Positions 38,991 to 49,085 of a DNA stretch of 64,000 nt are shown here, piece by piece. A program made the translations under genes and the position numbers. The DNA comes from Colwellia hornerae (GTDB lineage Bacteria > Pseudomonadota > Gammaproteobacteria > Enterobacterales > Alteromonadaceae): assembly GCF_007954355.1 (NCBI RefSeq), contig NZ_VOLR01000016.1:52897-116896 (forward strand), read 5' to 3'. Numbering within the stretch: position 1 is the first letter of the stretch; each line of letters begins with the position of its first letter. The notes beneath the pieces are model-generated. The model was not told where the DNA came from and searched no databases. It worked only from the letters and a program-made list of their open reading frames with translations.

Positions 38991-39146
38991 ATCAATACCT
39001 TATGTGTTTCGTGATTAATTACATTTAAAGTTATACTTAATGGTGTTAATGCAATTCCCTTGCCAGATTATTAAGTGACTGTTTTAATGTAATTTAAAGA
39101 GAAAACATTATCGATGATATTTACCATTGTAAAAAAACCTGACATC

Positions 39147-41846
39147 TTATTTGTTAATAGTTGCTAATAAAACTTTAGCTTCTTCAGTTCTATCCATTTT
39201 AATTAAACAATTTGCCATATGCATTATTATACCTCTATCGTTTGGAGCAAGCGCATTCGCCTGTTTATAATATTTAAGCGCTTGAGAATAGTCTTGCTGC
39301 ATATACTTAATAAAACCTAGAGTATCTATTACTTGTGGGTTTTCAGGCGCTAATTCAAATGCTTTGTCTGCATGTTTAATGGCTAACGCTATATCATTTG
39401 TATTGACTGCAGCAAAAGCTAAATTATTATGAATTAAAAAGTTATCAGGTAATTGCTTTATCAGTATTAAATATTGTTCTTTTGCCAAAGCAAGATTAGT
39501 CGACATATATATTTGTGCTAAGTTTGCTCTTACATCAATATTATCGCCTTTCTCAAGAAACTTATTAAGTGTTGCAATAGCACCTTCAATATTAAGATTT
39601 CCGGCATAAGCCATAGCTAACATTAAGACATTCTTTTTCATATTTTCTAGTTTTACTAATTCTTCCAAATAAATAATAGCCACATTAAATTTTTGTTGTG
39701 CCAAAGCAATTTGTCCACCTAAACGGGTATATGTAATGGGTTGATTGCTATCTTTTATGTTATAGCTATTAAATTTATTTTCAGCGAGCTGAATTTGATT
39801 GGTAAATAAAAGGTAATTTACTTCTAATAATTCTAATATTATATTTGATTTAACTTCATTCAACCCTCGTTGAATAACCTCAAGTGCTTTTTGGTATTTT
39901 CTCTGCATTTCAAGTGACAAGGCATACTTTGTAATAGCTTGAATATCAGCACTGTTTTTAACTATTGCCATGCTATAAGCTTTTTCTGCTGCCTCAATAT
40001 TTTGGGCATCTAAATATAGATCTCCAATCAAAATGTAATGACGGCTACTTTCTTTGTTATCTACCGAATCTAATATATCAACCGCTTTTGTATGCTCTTT
40101 TATGGCAGCATAAGATTTTGCCAAAGCAGTTGATAGTTCAATTGATTTATCAGTACGCCATTGACTCAAAAGATAATCTTGTATTTCCAAGTCCTTATCC
40201 GTGGATAAGGTAACCAAACCACTTAAAGCCCCACCATGTTTACTATTAATAGCAATAATTTGCTTCAATAATGCTAGCGCTTCAACATTATTATTTTGCT
40301 TTTGCAACAGTTGAGATAATCGAAAACGTGATGATATATTCTTAGGATACTCACTAGCTATTTCTTTAAGTTCAAATTCAGCTAAAGCATAGTTTTGTCT
40401 CCTTATATTAACCTCTGCTAATGCGACTTTAAGGTTGGGTTCACTAGGGTTATCTTGTATCCAAGTTGCAAGTAATTTTTCAGCTTCATCCAATCTGTTT
40501 TTTGAAATCAATGAAACCACTAAAACAATTTTTGATTCTATATTTTCTGAGTTTAAATCAACTGCTTTTTGTAAATCTTTTAAACCTTCTGAATCTGCTA
40601 AAGATAATTTAAGGAGCCCCAGCTGTGTAAGCTTATCAATACTCGTTATTTTTGAACTATCGATATTTTGCAATACTTTTTTTGCTTCTGATTGATTACC
40701 TTGCTGCGCTATAGCTTTACTGGCAGCAGTTAACATCTGTATATCAAAGTCACTAATATCACTGTCGGCTGAATATTCATTGGTTATATCATTTAAATAA
40801 CCGAGTTTAAGACGCGTAATGGCCAATAGTTTTTTACCAATCCCCCCATCCTTCAACTTATCATCTAAGATAATCAAATAACGATATGCTTGCTCTATAT
40901 TGTTTAACTTAAAGGAGCTTATACCACCTATAAGAGTGGCTAATGACCTTTCAGGATCCATTTGCATTGATTTACGTGCATAATTTTCTGCTGATTGAAA
41001 ATCGTTATCATAAAAACGAGTAATTGCTTTTAACTCATTCAAAATAGGAAGGTTTGAATATAAATTTAATAGGAAGTCAATTTCAACCTCAGCTTCAGCG
41101 AATTTTTCAGCCTCTACCAATGCCGACGCTTTAAAAATTTTCACATGGTGTGCTAGCGGGTGTAAATTTAAATAATCGTCGTATATTGACGCCGCGTCTA
41201 ATACGTCACCATTTGCTCTTAATAGATGTGCTTTTAATAATATCGCTTCACTGAGGGTATTATCAACTTTTAGCAGCTCTTCAACCGCAGAGATTGCCTC
41301 ATCTGATGAAGTACTAGACTTTAACCACAACATACCTAATTTTGAATATAGACTGTCTTCACTTAATTCACTTGCTTGTGTGATATAGGACTCAGCTTTT
41401 TTTATTTCACTGTTTTGAATATACATTATACCAATATATATATTTACAATAATTTGCTGTTCTTCGTCTAGATCATTAATACCTAATAATTGTTTGAGTT
41501 CATCTTCTTTATTTAATAATAAATACGTTCTAGATAACTCACGAATAATTTTTTTTGGTTCTAGCCCCTTAGTCAAAGCTTTTTTAAATTCACTTTCTGC
41601 AGATAATACATCGCCTACTTTCAAATAAGCTGATCCTAACAGAGCCCTAATTTCAGCATTGTCTGGTGCTAATCTAAGCGCATTTTTCAACTCCAAAATA
41701 GCTGCTTTATTTTGATTCTTAACCGTTAATTTTTCAGCTGATGTAATGTATTCTGCAGATGTATTCTTATCACTGCAAGCTGTAATACCCATGACACATA
41801 TTGATGCAACGATAATCGCTCTTTTTAATTTTAGATTGTTTTTCAT
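39147..41846 (-). CDS. prsT: PEP-CTERM system TPR lipoprotein, PrsT type (copy 2)
   Basis: This 899-aa lipoprotein has the lipobox ITAC near residue 24 followed by SDKN. TPR repeats fill the protein, such as AAILELKNALRLAPDNAEIRALLGSAYLK (about 44-72) and, at the end, VIDTLGFIKYMQQDYSQALKYYKQ. It shares domain plan, N-terminal motif and length with copy 1 but has diverged widely. It therefore looks like an old duplication or separate acquisition rather than a recent copy. It lies 156 bases upstream (minus strand) of the PEP-CTERM substrate gene. Confidence 0.87.
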   Translation of the reverse strand: MKNNLKLKRAIIVASICVMGITACSDKNTSAEYITSAEKLTVKNQNKAAILELKNALRLAPDNAEIRALLGSAYLKVGDVLSAESEFKKALTKGLEPKKIIRELSRTYLLLNKEDELKQLLGINDLDEEQQIIVNIYIGIMYIQNSEIKKAESYITQASELSEDSLYSKLGMLWLKSSTSSDEAISAVEELLKVDNTLSEAILLKAHLLRANGDVLDAASIYDDYLNLHPLAHHVKIFKASALVEAEKFAEAEVEIDFLLNLYSNLPILNELKAITRFYDNDFQSAENYARKSMQMDPERSLATLIGGISSFKLNNIEQAYRYLIILDDKLKDGGIGKKLLAITRLKLGYLNDITNEYSADSDISDFDIQMLTAASKAIAQQGNQSEAKKVLQNIDSSKITSIDKLTQLGLLKLSLADSEGLKDLQKAVDLNSENIESKIVLVVSLISKNRLDEAEKLLATWIQDNPSEPNLKVALAEVNIRRQNYALAEFELKEIASEYPKNISSRFRLSQLLQKQNNNVEALALLKQIIAINSKHGGALSGLVTLSTDKDLEIQDYLLSQWRTDKSIELSTALAKSYAAIKEHTKAVDILDSVDNKESSRHYILIGDLYLDAQNIEAAEKAYSMAIVKNSADIQAITKYALSLEMQRKYQKALEVIQRGLNEVKSNIILELLEVNYLLFTNQIQLAENKFNSYNIKDSNQPITYTRLGGQIALAQQKFNVAIIYLEELVKLENMKKNVLMLAMAYAGNLNIEGAIATLNKFLEKGDNIDVRANLAQIYMSTNLALAKEQYLILIKQLPDNFLIHNNLAFAAVNTNDIALAIKHADKAFELAPENPQVIDTLGFIKYMQQDYSQALKYYKQANALAPNDRGIIMHMANCLIKMDRTEEAKVLLATINK

Positions 41847-42406
41847 TATTATCCCTAATTATTAAGTGTTTGATACACGCTTATATTTTACTTAGGCAAA
41901 TACCTATTTCACTGATTTTAATATCCCACAGCTATCGATAATTGACTGTTGAAATTTAAGCTATTTGTTACAATCATAGCCATTAATCATAACCTTAATA
42001 TAACTATAACTATTCATCATTAACTTTTGAAAAAGACGAGTTAAGCCCCCCTGACTTGGTGTTTTCAAATAAAAGCATCCATAAGATAAAATGCAACTAC
42101 CTAATACGTGACAAGCTTCACTTACAAAGATAAGCTTAAAACAGCGATGCTATTTAAAGCATAATTAAAACTATAGGCCGTTAATTAAATTTGTGAATAT
42201 CACCATTAACCATTTTTGGGTCGATATTAGTTACTTTTACTTCAGTAAATTCACTTGATTCATAAGTTTTAAATATTAGCCTACCTTTATTCATAAAAGA
42301 GCACTAGGCTAGAAAGATAGGAATCGTTGTATTAATTGCTTATACATCCCCAAAAAATACCTATTCGATTTAATGATTAATTTCATTAGCTGTAAGAACA
42401 ATATTC
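41847..42406. other. 560-base gap before wecB end
   Basis: This AT-rich stretch separates the PEP-CTERM cluster from the polysaccharide genes. It contains one possible 37-codon reading frame (42,181-42,294, listed separately). Nothing else is recognisable. Confidence 0.4.
42181..42294 (-). CDS. possible 37-aa peptide or gene remnant
   Basis: The frame begins MNKGRLIFKTYESSEF and ends DIHKFN. Composition and hydrophobic pattern look protein-like, but there is no ribosome site upstream and no family is recognised. It lies 113 bases downstream of wecB on the same strand, so it could be the tail of a deleted gene. Weak call. Confidence 0.25.
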   Translation of the reverse strand: MNKGRLIFKTYESSEFTEVKVTNIDPKMVNGDIHKFN

Positions 42407-43510
42407 TTATTGCTCCATATCTTTTTTTGTCAGATCTTTAACGATCACATCGAGTATATACTTAGCAACATGACCGTCACCAAAAGGATTTTCCCAAGAG
42501 TAGTCATCCCTACTAAGCCATTGCTTCGCTGCTTTAACCGCTTTAACTGCATCGCGACCAACCAGTTCGCTAGCACCAACCTCAACAGCTTCTGGTCGTT
42601 CGGTATTTTCTCGTAAGGTAAGGCTCGGTATACCTAATAAACAAGCTTCCTCTTGAATACCACCAGAGTCAGTTAAAATTAATTTTGCGTGCTTTTGTAA
42701 TTGAATAAAATCTAGATAACCAACCGGTGCAATTAATTGTAAATAGTCAGGTAGTTCGATATTGAATTCTTTTAGTTTCGACTGAGTTCTAGGGTGAATA
42801 GGCCAAACAATAGTACCGGTATAATTTTTATGCATCTCATCCAATAAATGCAGCAACTCCATAAGGTTTGACGAAACATCTACGTTTGACGCGCGATGGG
42901 CCGTGACTAGAAAGTATTCACCTGCGGTTAAATTTAAATGAGTTAATATCTTACTTTTTTGCGCAGAAATTTCGAGATGCTGAAAAAGAGAGTCAGAAAC
43001 AGTATTACCAACAGTGTGTATTTTATTGTTAGCGATGCCTTCGCCCTTAAGAATTTTTTCTTGATTGGGACCAACCGCAAATAAATATTCACTGATATGG
43101 TCAGTCATTATTCGGTTCGTTTCTTCAGGCATGCTGCGGTCATAACTTCTCAAGCCTGCTTCAATATGCCCAACTTTAATATTTAACTTTGAGGCGGCTA
43201 AAGCTCCGGCCAGAACAGTATTAGTATCGCCTTGCACTAAAACAACATCAGGTTTTTCTTCTAATAAAATAGGCTCCATTTTTATTAGAAAATTACCAGT
43301 TTGGTTCCCATGCAGCCCCGAGCCAACTCCCAAATTATAATGGGGAGCAGGGAGATGTAGTTCTTCAAAAAAAATACTATCCATTTCTTTTGAATAATGT
43401 TGATTTGAATGAATGATAAAAAAGGGGATATTTCGCTTTTGGCATTCCCTTATCACAGGTGCCATTTTAATAATTTCAGGACGAGTACCAACAATAATGC
43501 CTATTTTCAC
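42407..43510 (-). CDS. wecB: UDP-N-acetylglucosamine 2-epimerase (non-hydrolysing)
   Basis: This 367-aa enzyme converts UDP-GlcNAc to UDP-ManNAc for surface polysaccharides. It shows the family motifs GTRPEIIKMAPV, VQGDTNTVLAGALAA, HIEAGLRSYDRSMPEETNR, TAHRASNVD and LTDSGGIQEEACLLGIPSLTLRENTERPE (the last spans about 283-308). The start is GTG (43,508-43,510) with AAGGA just upstream. It follows the glycosyltransferase gene with 10 bases between, so both share a transcript. Confidence 0.95.
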   Translation of the reverse strand: MKIGIIVGTRPEIIKMAPVIRECQKRNIPFFIIHSNQHYSKEMDSIFFEELHLPAPHYNLGVGSGLHGNQTGNFLIKMEPILLEEKPDVVLVQGDTNTVLAGALAASKLNIKVGHIEAGLRSYDRSMPEETNRIMTDHISEYLFAVGPNQEKILKGEGIANNKIHTVGNTVSDSLFQHLEISAQKSKILTHLNLTAGEYFLVTAHRASNVDVSSNLMELLHLLDEMHKNYTGTIVWPIHPRTQSKLKEFNIELPDYLQLIAPVGYLDFIQLQKHAKLILTDSGGIQEEACLLGIPSLTLRENTERPEAVEVGASELVGRDAVKAVKAAKQWLSRDDYSWENPFGDGHVAKYILDVIVKDLTKKDMEQ

Positions 43511-43520
43511 TTTTGAATCC

Positions 43521-44633
43521 TTACTTTTTTATATTAATTGAGGGGGATTTTTCTATACCATATTTAGCCATGTATGCTTTAACCATTTGCTTCATGTCAT
43601 ATTTTTCACTAACCAAACTAAAAGCATTACTGACTTTTTCAAGCCTACATTCATCATTAATTCTTACTTCATTCAGCTTATTTGCTAACGTTTTACAGTT
43701 CTTTGACTCGACAAACCAAGCTTGTTTTTCTGATATAAATTTGGAGATACCACCAACATTAGTACATACCACAGGTGTCTTATTCGCCATAGCCTCAAGG
43801 ATAGTCATTGGCATAGCTTCATAAACAGACGAGAGTACAAATATGTCAGAATCTTTAAGAATAGTTGTTATATCATTTCTAAAGCCGAGTAGATAAATTG
43901 AATCATTCATATTCAGTAAGCTAATTTGTGATGACAACTCATCATACAATGGTCCATCACCAACAATATTTAAAATGCAATGTTCAAAACCGTCAAGGGT
44001 ATTAACTGCCTGGGCAAAAGCATCTATTAATAGCTTTTGGTTTTTTACTTTGTCTAATCGACCAACGGTTACAAATGTTTTAGGCGAAGAGGAGGAATGT
44101 TCAATTTCTGCAGGAACGGCGACACCATTAAAAAGCAAAGATAACTTATTGCGATTAACCTTAATCTCTTTTGAAATCCATTGAAATAAATCATATGAAA
44201 CCACAACATATTCTGTAATAAAATTGGCAATAAATTTTCTAAAAAAATTATGAAGTTTATTTTTACCGGCAGGGTCATCTCCACCACGGCCATGATCACT
44301 ATGAACACGAGTAGGAACACCTGCGAGCTTTGCTACCATGTGATATTCAATGGTGCCAAAATTATAGGTATTAATAGCTTGGGGCTTTAGTTTTTTCAAC
44401 AAAGAAAAAAGCTGAAAATGGCTTTTAACATCATTACCTGATTTTTTATCAAGCACAAACACTTTAATTTTTTTATCTACTTGCTCTAACATACTCGTAT
44501 CGTCGGTTAAAGATATAAGTATGTGCTCGACATCATATTCAGTTGAATGATTAATTAAATTGGCGATAACTTTTTCAAGCCCACCACAACCAAAGCTATA
44601 AACCAAATGTACAATGCTATTCGTTACTTTCAA
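43521..44633 (-). CDS. GT4 glycosyltransferase, PEP-CTERM/exosortase-associated sugar transferase type
   Basis: The likely start is TTG at 44,631-44,633, preceded by GAGGGA 6 bases upstream; a longer frame to 44,681 includes that ribosome site as codons. This gives 370-371 aa. The N-terminus VHLVYSFGCGGLEKVIANLI, then AGVPTRVHSDHGRGG and NGVAVP, and the C-terminal VLSSVYEAMPMTILEAMA (GT4 ExxxGxxxxEA-like region), resemble the sugar transferases found beside exosortase A. It should add a sugar to a lipid-linked EPS repeat unit. Confidence 0.87.
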   Translation of the reverse strand: MKVTNSIVHLVYSFGCGGLEKVIANLINHSTEYDVEHILISLTDDTSMLEQVDKKIKVFVLDKKSGNDVKSHFQLFSLLKKLKPQAINTYNFGTIEYHMVAKLAGVPTRVHSDHGRGGDDPAGKNKLHNFFRKFIANFITEYVVVSYDLFQWISKEIKVNRNKLSLLFNGVAVPAEIEHSSSSPKTFVTVGRLDKVKNQKLLIDAFAQAVNTLDGFEHCILNIVGDGPLYDELSSQISLLNMNDSIYLLGFRNDITTILKDSDIFVLSSVYEAMPMTILEAMANKTPVVCTNVGGISKFISEKQAWFVESKNCKTLANKLNEVRINDECRLEKVSNAFSLVSEKYDMKQMVKAYMAKYGIEKSPSINIKK

Positions 44634-44747
44634 CAGTAATCCCTCAGATTTATGCTTTACATTCAAATTAACTAACAACACAATAAAAGAAAGCTATAGA
44701 ACAATGCAATTTTAACTTTATGTATATTATCGTAATAGGTAGTCAAA

Positions 44748-45899
44748 TTGAACTTAAAAAACCACCAAATATCGACAATCAGCCAAGGTACTGTCCAAGT
44801 TAACGTTGAACAAATTTCCAGCAAAAATTTCAACGCACTTGAAGAACAATGGTTACAACTTGAGCATAGTGCAAACACCTCGTTTTTTTTAAGTTGGAAA
44901 TGGATTGGCTGTTGGTTAAAAACTATAGCTGATGATCAAAAGATATATTTAGTTAAAGCGCAAAAAAACGACATTATTGTTGGCTTAGGGGTATTTATAG
45001 AACAGAACATTGTTCGACATAACTTAATACTGAGTAAACAATGGCTTTTACACAGAACAGGCAAAGAAGAAAAAGACCAGATTTGGATTGAAAACAATGG
45101 TTTTTTATTAAGCGAAGCAGATAAAGAGAAAACCCATGATACTATCTGGCATTACTTACTAAAGCATCACAACAATGTTGACGAATTTATTGTTTATGTA
45201 GCGAAAAAAAATTCTTTTGTTAATTTAAACATTACTAATAAAAAATATAGCAGAATAAATCAACAGCCCGAATTTGGTTATAGAATACCTTTGACAGGTT
45301 TATCTTCTTTAAAAGAATATTTATCAAAAACATCTAAAAATACCCGACAACAATTTAATCGCAGCCTTAAACACTTGGCAATACAAGGGGAATTAGAGTT
45401 CGCCGTTATTGAAAAACCTCAAGAACAAAGAGAAGTTATTGATAACACTAAGCACTGGCATACAAATAAATGGCGCAATACGTTAACGCCAAGCGGATTC
45501 GAAAATAAAGAATTTTGTAAGTTTCATAACAGTTTATTAAAAAGTACCCATCCTACTGCCACTACATTAATGGCAGCGATCAGCCTGAATAAGCAGCTAA
45601 TGGGCAGTATTTATTGTTTGTCAGATAAAAAAAATGTTTATTTTTATTTAAGCTGTATTAAGCCGATAACCGATAATAAGATTAAATTGGGTTTAATAAT
45701 GCATGTATTAATGGTTGAGTGGTTAATATTACAAGGTGATAAGTATAATGAGTACGACTTTCTTGCTGGTGACGCTAGGTATAAACGCTCTTTATCCCCA
45801 ATTAAAGATGAGTACTTAAAATTAATAATACAAAAAAACAGTCTGAAATTTAAAATCGAAAACAGCCTTAAAAAAATATACACCACTTTTACTACTTAA
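44748..45899 (+). CDS. GNAT-fold acetyltransferase of the BcsL/CelD (Acetyltransf_6) type
   Basis: This 383-aa protein starts at TTG with AGGT 8 bases upstream. The segment FNALEEQWLQLEHSANTSFF and, further on, FLSWKWIGCWLKT are typical of the N-terminal half of this family. The GNAT core is at about 190-340: TSKNTRQQFNRSLK, LMAAISLNKQLMGSIY, and the end EYDFLAGDARYKRSLS. Members occur in exopolysaccharide loci and are thought to acylate sugars or amino groups. It is transcribed away from the glycosyltransferase gene. Confidence 0.8.
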   Translation: MNLKNHQISTISQGTVQVNVEQISSKNFNALEEQWLQLEHSANTSFFLSWKWIGCWLKTIADDQKIYLVKAQKNDIIVGLGVFIEQNIVRHNLILSKQWLLHRTGKEEKDQIWIENNGFLLSEADKEKTHDTIWHYLLKHHNNVDEFIVYVAKKNSFVNLNITNKKYSRINQQPEFGYRIPLTGLSSLKEYLSKTSKNTRQQFNRSLKHLAIQGELEFAVIEKPQEQREVIDNTKHWHTNKWRNTLTPSGFENKEFCKFHNSLLKSTHPTATTLMAAISLNKQLMGSIYCLSDKKNVYFYLSCIKPITDNKIKLGLIMHVLMVEWLILQGDKYNEYDFLAGDARYKRSLSPIKDEYLKLIIQKNSLKFKIENSLKKIYTTFTT

Positions 45900-45962
45900 C
45901 AACGGCAAAACCTTTAAAGTGGTGCATTAATTCTAAATTGCTCAAATAATAACTGGGTTCAA

Positions 45963-47009
45963 TTAAGGTAAATTCTTAACCAAAAATGGCCCCAAAGTAT
46001 TCGCAATCGGTAAAGGTAATTTTTTCCACATTTTAATCGCTAAATCAAACTTGGCATTAGTGGGAGATAAATTAGGCAGTTCGCCACCTTCTGGTACCCA
46101 GTGATACCAGTAACATTGCTGAGGCTCAGACTTCCATTGTTTTTTAAAGCGATAAGTTCCCTCATCGATAGTTGAACGGCCAAAATCAAACTCGTGACAA
46201 CCGGCTTCAATGGCATGCGACAATATCTGCCAATACAAATACATATTCACTGAAATTCTATTAGCGTAACTTAAGGTACTCGCCCAAGGAATTTCCATTC
46301 GACCTTTATAGGTAATTAAAAAACCAGACGACACCGGTTTACCCTGCCAGTACACAACACAAATAGTACAATGCTCAGCAAACACTTCTAAGATATTTTT
46401 AAAGAAAGTCTTTCCATAAACAGGTGTACCTAAGTCTCGCATGTTTTCACAAAACACTTGATAAAAGTCGTCAAGTAACTCAGTTTTACCTATTTTATGA
46501 CTAACACCTTCTTTTATTGGCCGCTTAATTTGAGATCTTCTTTTTGAACCTATTAATTTACCTAATGCTTCTGCTGTTTCGGGTAATTGTAAAATCATAT
46601 TAACTTTGGTTGTTGATACGGGTAACAAATTTTCAGTACGTTCAACTTGTTCTCTATATTGAATATAACTGACTTGAAAAGATGTCGCCTGATCTTCCAA
46701 ATGCTCATTTAATTGTTTCGCAACATCAGCATTATCGGCCAACACTCCACCATAATTTAAAAAAGGCATCGACACTATAAAGTTGCCAAATAATTTACTG
46801 TTCAAATTTACACTAGGCAAAATACCACAAATAGCGCCTTCATCATTAAGTGCATAATAATATAAACACTTATGCTGAAAAGTATCTTCTATTATGTACT
46901 TCCATTTAGATAAATGATAAATAGAGACTAATGGATGTGAATTAACATATTCATCCCATGATGTAGAGCTACTACTGTTTAATATCTCTATTTTATATTT
47001 TGTAATCAT
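45963..47009 (-). CDS. FemAB family protein, XrtA/PEP-CTERM associated
   Basis: This 348-aa double-GNAT protein matches the exosortase-linked FemAB group closely. Segments seen are SKLFGNFIVSMPFLNYGGVLAD (about 70-91), KRRSQIKRPIKEG, ENMRDLGTPVYG, EIPWASTLSYANRISVNMYL (about 243-262) and FDFGRSTIDEGTYRFKKQW (about 275-293). FemAB enzymes transfer aminoacyl groups; in EPS loci the acceptor is unknown. It starts 6 bases after the beta-helix gene on the same strand. Confidence 0.92.
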   Translation of the reverse strand: MITKYKIEILNSSSSTSWDEYVNSHPLVSIYHLSKWKYIIEDTFQHKCLYYYALNDEGAICGILPSVNLNSKLFGNFIVSMPFLNYGGVLADNADVAKQLNEHLEDQATSFQVSYIQYREQVERTENLLPVSTTKVNMILQLPETAEALGKLIGSKRRSQIKRPIKEGVSHKIGKTELLDDFYQVFCENMRDLGTPVYGKTFFKNILEVFAEHCTICVVYWQGKPVSSGFLITYKGRMEIPWASTLSYANRISVNMYLYWQILSHAIEAGCHEFDFGRSTIDEGTYRFKKQWKSEPQQCYWYHWVPEGGELPNLSPTNAKFDLAIKMWKKLPLPIANTLGPFLVKNLP

Positions 47010-47015
47010 GTTTAA

Positions 47016-48032
47016 TTAATTCTCTGAATTTCCCAGTACTTCAATTAATGCAAGAGTACCTTGAACTTGATCCAGTGTAGGTAAAAATGGATAAGCTTTA
47101 AGGCCTGCTTTTTCTCTCGAAATATACCATTTATTATTTTTTATAAATTTATTAGGATTATTAAAATCACCAATGAAAATATTGTTTTTATTTATAAATT
47201 CATCTAATAAACGATAAGCCATATAAACATTACTTTTTTCTCTATCAAAGAAAATTAAATTATTCGTGATTTCAACGCGATTGACATCAAAAACCCTTTC
47301 TGCTTTTTTTTCTAAACCATACGCAAGTAGCTGACTATTAGATGAATTATTGCCTTGCTGCAATATACTATTTCGAATAATTAACTCACCGTATTTGGCC
47401 ATATCAACAGCCCTACTATCTACACTATCCATTGTTGCTATTATTGAATTTTCTATCAAGACTTTTTTAGATCGCGATTTTATACTAGATCCTTGTTTTT
47501 TTGTGTTTAGGAACTTTGAATAACGAATATTCAATTCATCAGCCTTAATATATACACCATGAGAATATCCCCGGCGGCTACCTAATCGCTCAAATATCGA
47601 GAATTCAATGTTCACGTAACCAGGTACCGTACTCGTCATAATACCAGATTCACTATCGTGGACATATAAATCACGTACGGTTAAGTTCTCTCCTTCAAAT
47701 CGAATACATGCGCCATTACCAGCTCTTACACTGATATTTATGCATTCTATTGACTCAACAAGTATATTTTTACCCGTGAGAACCAACGCAGCCTTATTAT
47801 CGATAGCTGCATTATCAAAAACAACTCCCTTTTCACCGATAATTTCAACATTGTTGGCTTTTATATATAGCCCTTTTGTATAAATACCCGCTTTAAGGAA
47901 TACTTGGCTACCATCTTTAATCGCTGATTTTGCGTCTTGTAGTGAAAAAAACTCTTTACCATCAACAAAAACATGTTCGGCAAATAAATTAAATTGAACA
48001 AAAAAAAGCATAAAACACAAATATTTCATCAT
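47016..48032 (-). CDS. secreted right-handed beta-helix protein
   Basis: This 338-aa protein has a signal peptide (about 1-18) and beta-helix coils: repeated strands such as NVEIIGEKGVVFDN, ENLTVRDLYVHDSESGI and KVLIENSIIATMD. This fold is common in polysaccharide lyases, epimerases and surface proteins (pectate-lyase/NosD-like). The catalytic class cannot be fixed by eye. The second Met has the better ribosome site (AAGGA 6 bases before). It is paired with the FemAB gene. Confidence 0.82.
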   Translation of the reverse strand: MMKYLCFMLFFVQFNLFAEHVFVDGKEFFSLQDAKSAIKDGSQVFLKAGIYTKGLYIKANNVEIIGEKGVVFDNAAIDNKAALVLTGKNILVESIECINISVRAGNGACIRFEGENLTVRDLYVHDSESGIMTSTVPGYVNIEFSIFERLGSRRGYSHGVYIKADELNIRYSKFLNTKKQGSSIKSRSKKVLIENSIIATMDSVDSRAVDMAKYGELIIRNSILQQGNNSSNSQLLAYGLEKKAERVFDVNRVEITNNLIFFDREKSNVYMAYRLLDEFINKNNIFIGDFNNPNKFIKNNKWYISREKAGLKAYPFLPTLDQVQGTLALIEVLGNSEN

Positions 48033-48122
48033 ACATCCTTACCAGAAATTAACATCGCCCTTCAAAACCGTGATACATTCAACTTTGATATAAACAATTT
48101 TAAAGGCAATTATAACCTTACC

Positions 48123-49085
48123 ATGCTTAATTTCTTACTCACAGCAATTTATAAACTAGCAAAAATTAAGCGAGGTGAATATCCTTTAAGTATTCTTTAT
48201 TATCATCATGTATTGCAAATTAATTCGCTCTATCATCCTGATGACATTACCGCCGATGCTTTTGATCGACAAATTGGATTTCTCAAAAAACATTTTAATA
48301 TTTTAATGCTAGATGAAGCGATAAATTTATTAAAGAAGAACAAACTACCTTCAAAAGCATTGGTCATTACATTCGATGATGGCTATTTAGATAACGCAGA
48401 GATAGCTGCCCCTCTTCTAAAAAAGCATAACTGCCCAGCAACTTTTTTTGTTTCAACTCAAGGCGTTGAGGACGGTTATCTATGGAATGATGCCATTGAA
48501 CAAGCTATAGCTCAAACTACCGTTAATCAAGTTTCGTCTAATATCATGCACGAAGCACTATCGCTTACTTCGCAGCCAGAGAAATTACACGCACACAATA
48601 AATTAATTAATTTTTTGAAATTCCTCTCAAATGATCAACGTGCGATAAAAATAACCCATTTATTGTCAGAGTTAGAAATTAACCAGACTTCACTTTCAAG
48701 AACGATGATGAATAACCTTGAATTAAAAGCATTACATCAGCAAGGTTTTGAAATAGCTGCACATACCCATTCTCATACTATCCTTACAACAGAAACAAAT
48801 GACGATGCTAAAAATGAATTAATAAAAAATAAAACAAAATTAGAAAAAATTGTCGGCGACAAAATACGCTATCTCGCTTATCCAAACGGATTATTCCAAA
48901 GAGACTTTAACGATCAGCATTGTCAAATTGCACAGGAATTAGGATTTAAAGCCGCATTTTCAACAAACGACGGCGGCGTAACTCGCTCAATGAATAGTTT
49001 TAAAATGCCTAGATTTATGCCTTACAGAAAACAATTACCCTTATTTGCATTATCAATCGCTAAAATTGCAGGTGAACATGTCTAA
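48123..49085 (+). CDS. NodB-type polysaccharide deacetylase
   Basis: I start at the ATG at 48,123 (320 aa); a longer frame from a TTG at 47,994 would run antisense into the beta-helix gene and adds 43 unlike residues. The deacetylase core shows LSILYYHHV, LVITFDDGYLDN (catalytic Asp pair), CPATFFVS and the later EIAAHTHSHTILT with the metal-binding His residues, then YLAYPNG. It probably removes acetyl groups from amino sugars of the exopolymer. Its last 8 bases overlap the next glycosyltransferase start. Confidence 0.9.
   Translation: MLNFLLTAIYKLAKIKRGEYPLSILYYHHVLQINSLYHPDDITADAFDRQIGFLKKHFNILMLDEAINLLKKNKLPSKALVITFDDGYLDNAEIAAPLLKKHNCPATFFVSTQGVEDGYLWNDAIEQAIAQTTVNQVSSNIMHEALSLTSQPEKLHAHNKLINFLKFLSNDQRAIKITHLLSELEINQTSLSRTMMNNLELKALHQQGFEIAAHTHSHTILTTETNDDAKNELIKNKTKLEKIVGDKIRYLAYPNGLFQRDFNDQHCQIAQELGFKAAFSTNDGGVTRSMNSFKMPRFMPYRKQLPLFALSIAKIAGEHV

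Noticed and set aside
47994..48122. Longer deacetylase start at TTG
   Set aside because: It runs antisense into the beta-helix gene and the added residues do not resemble the family.
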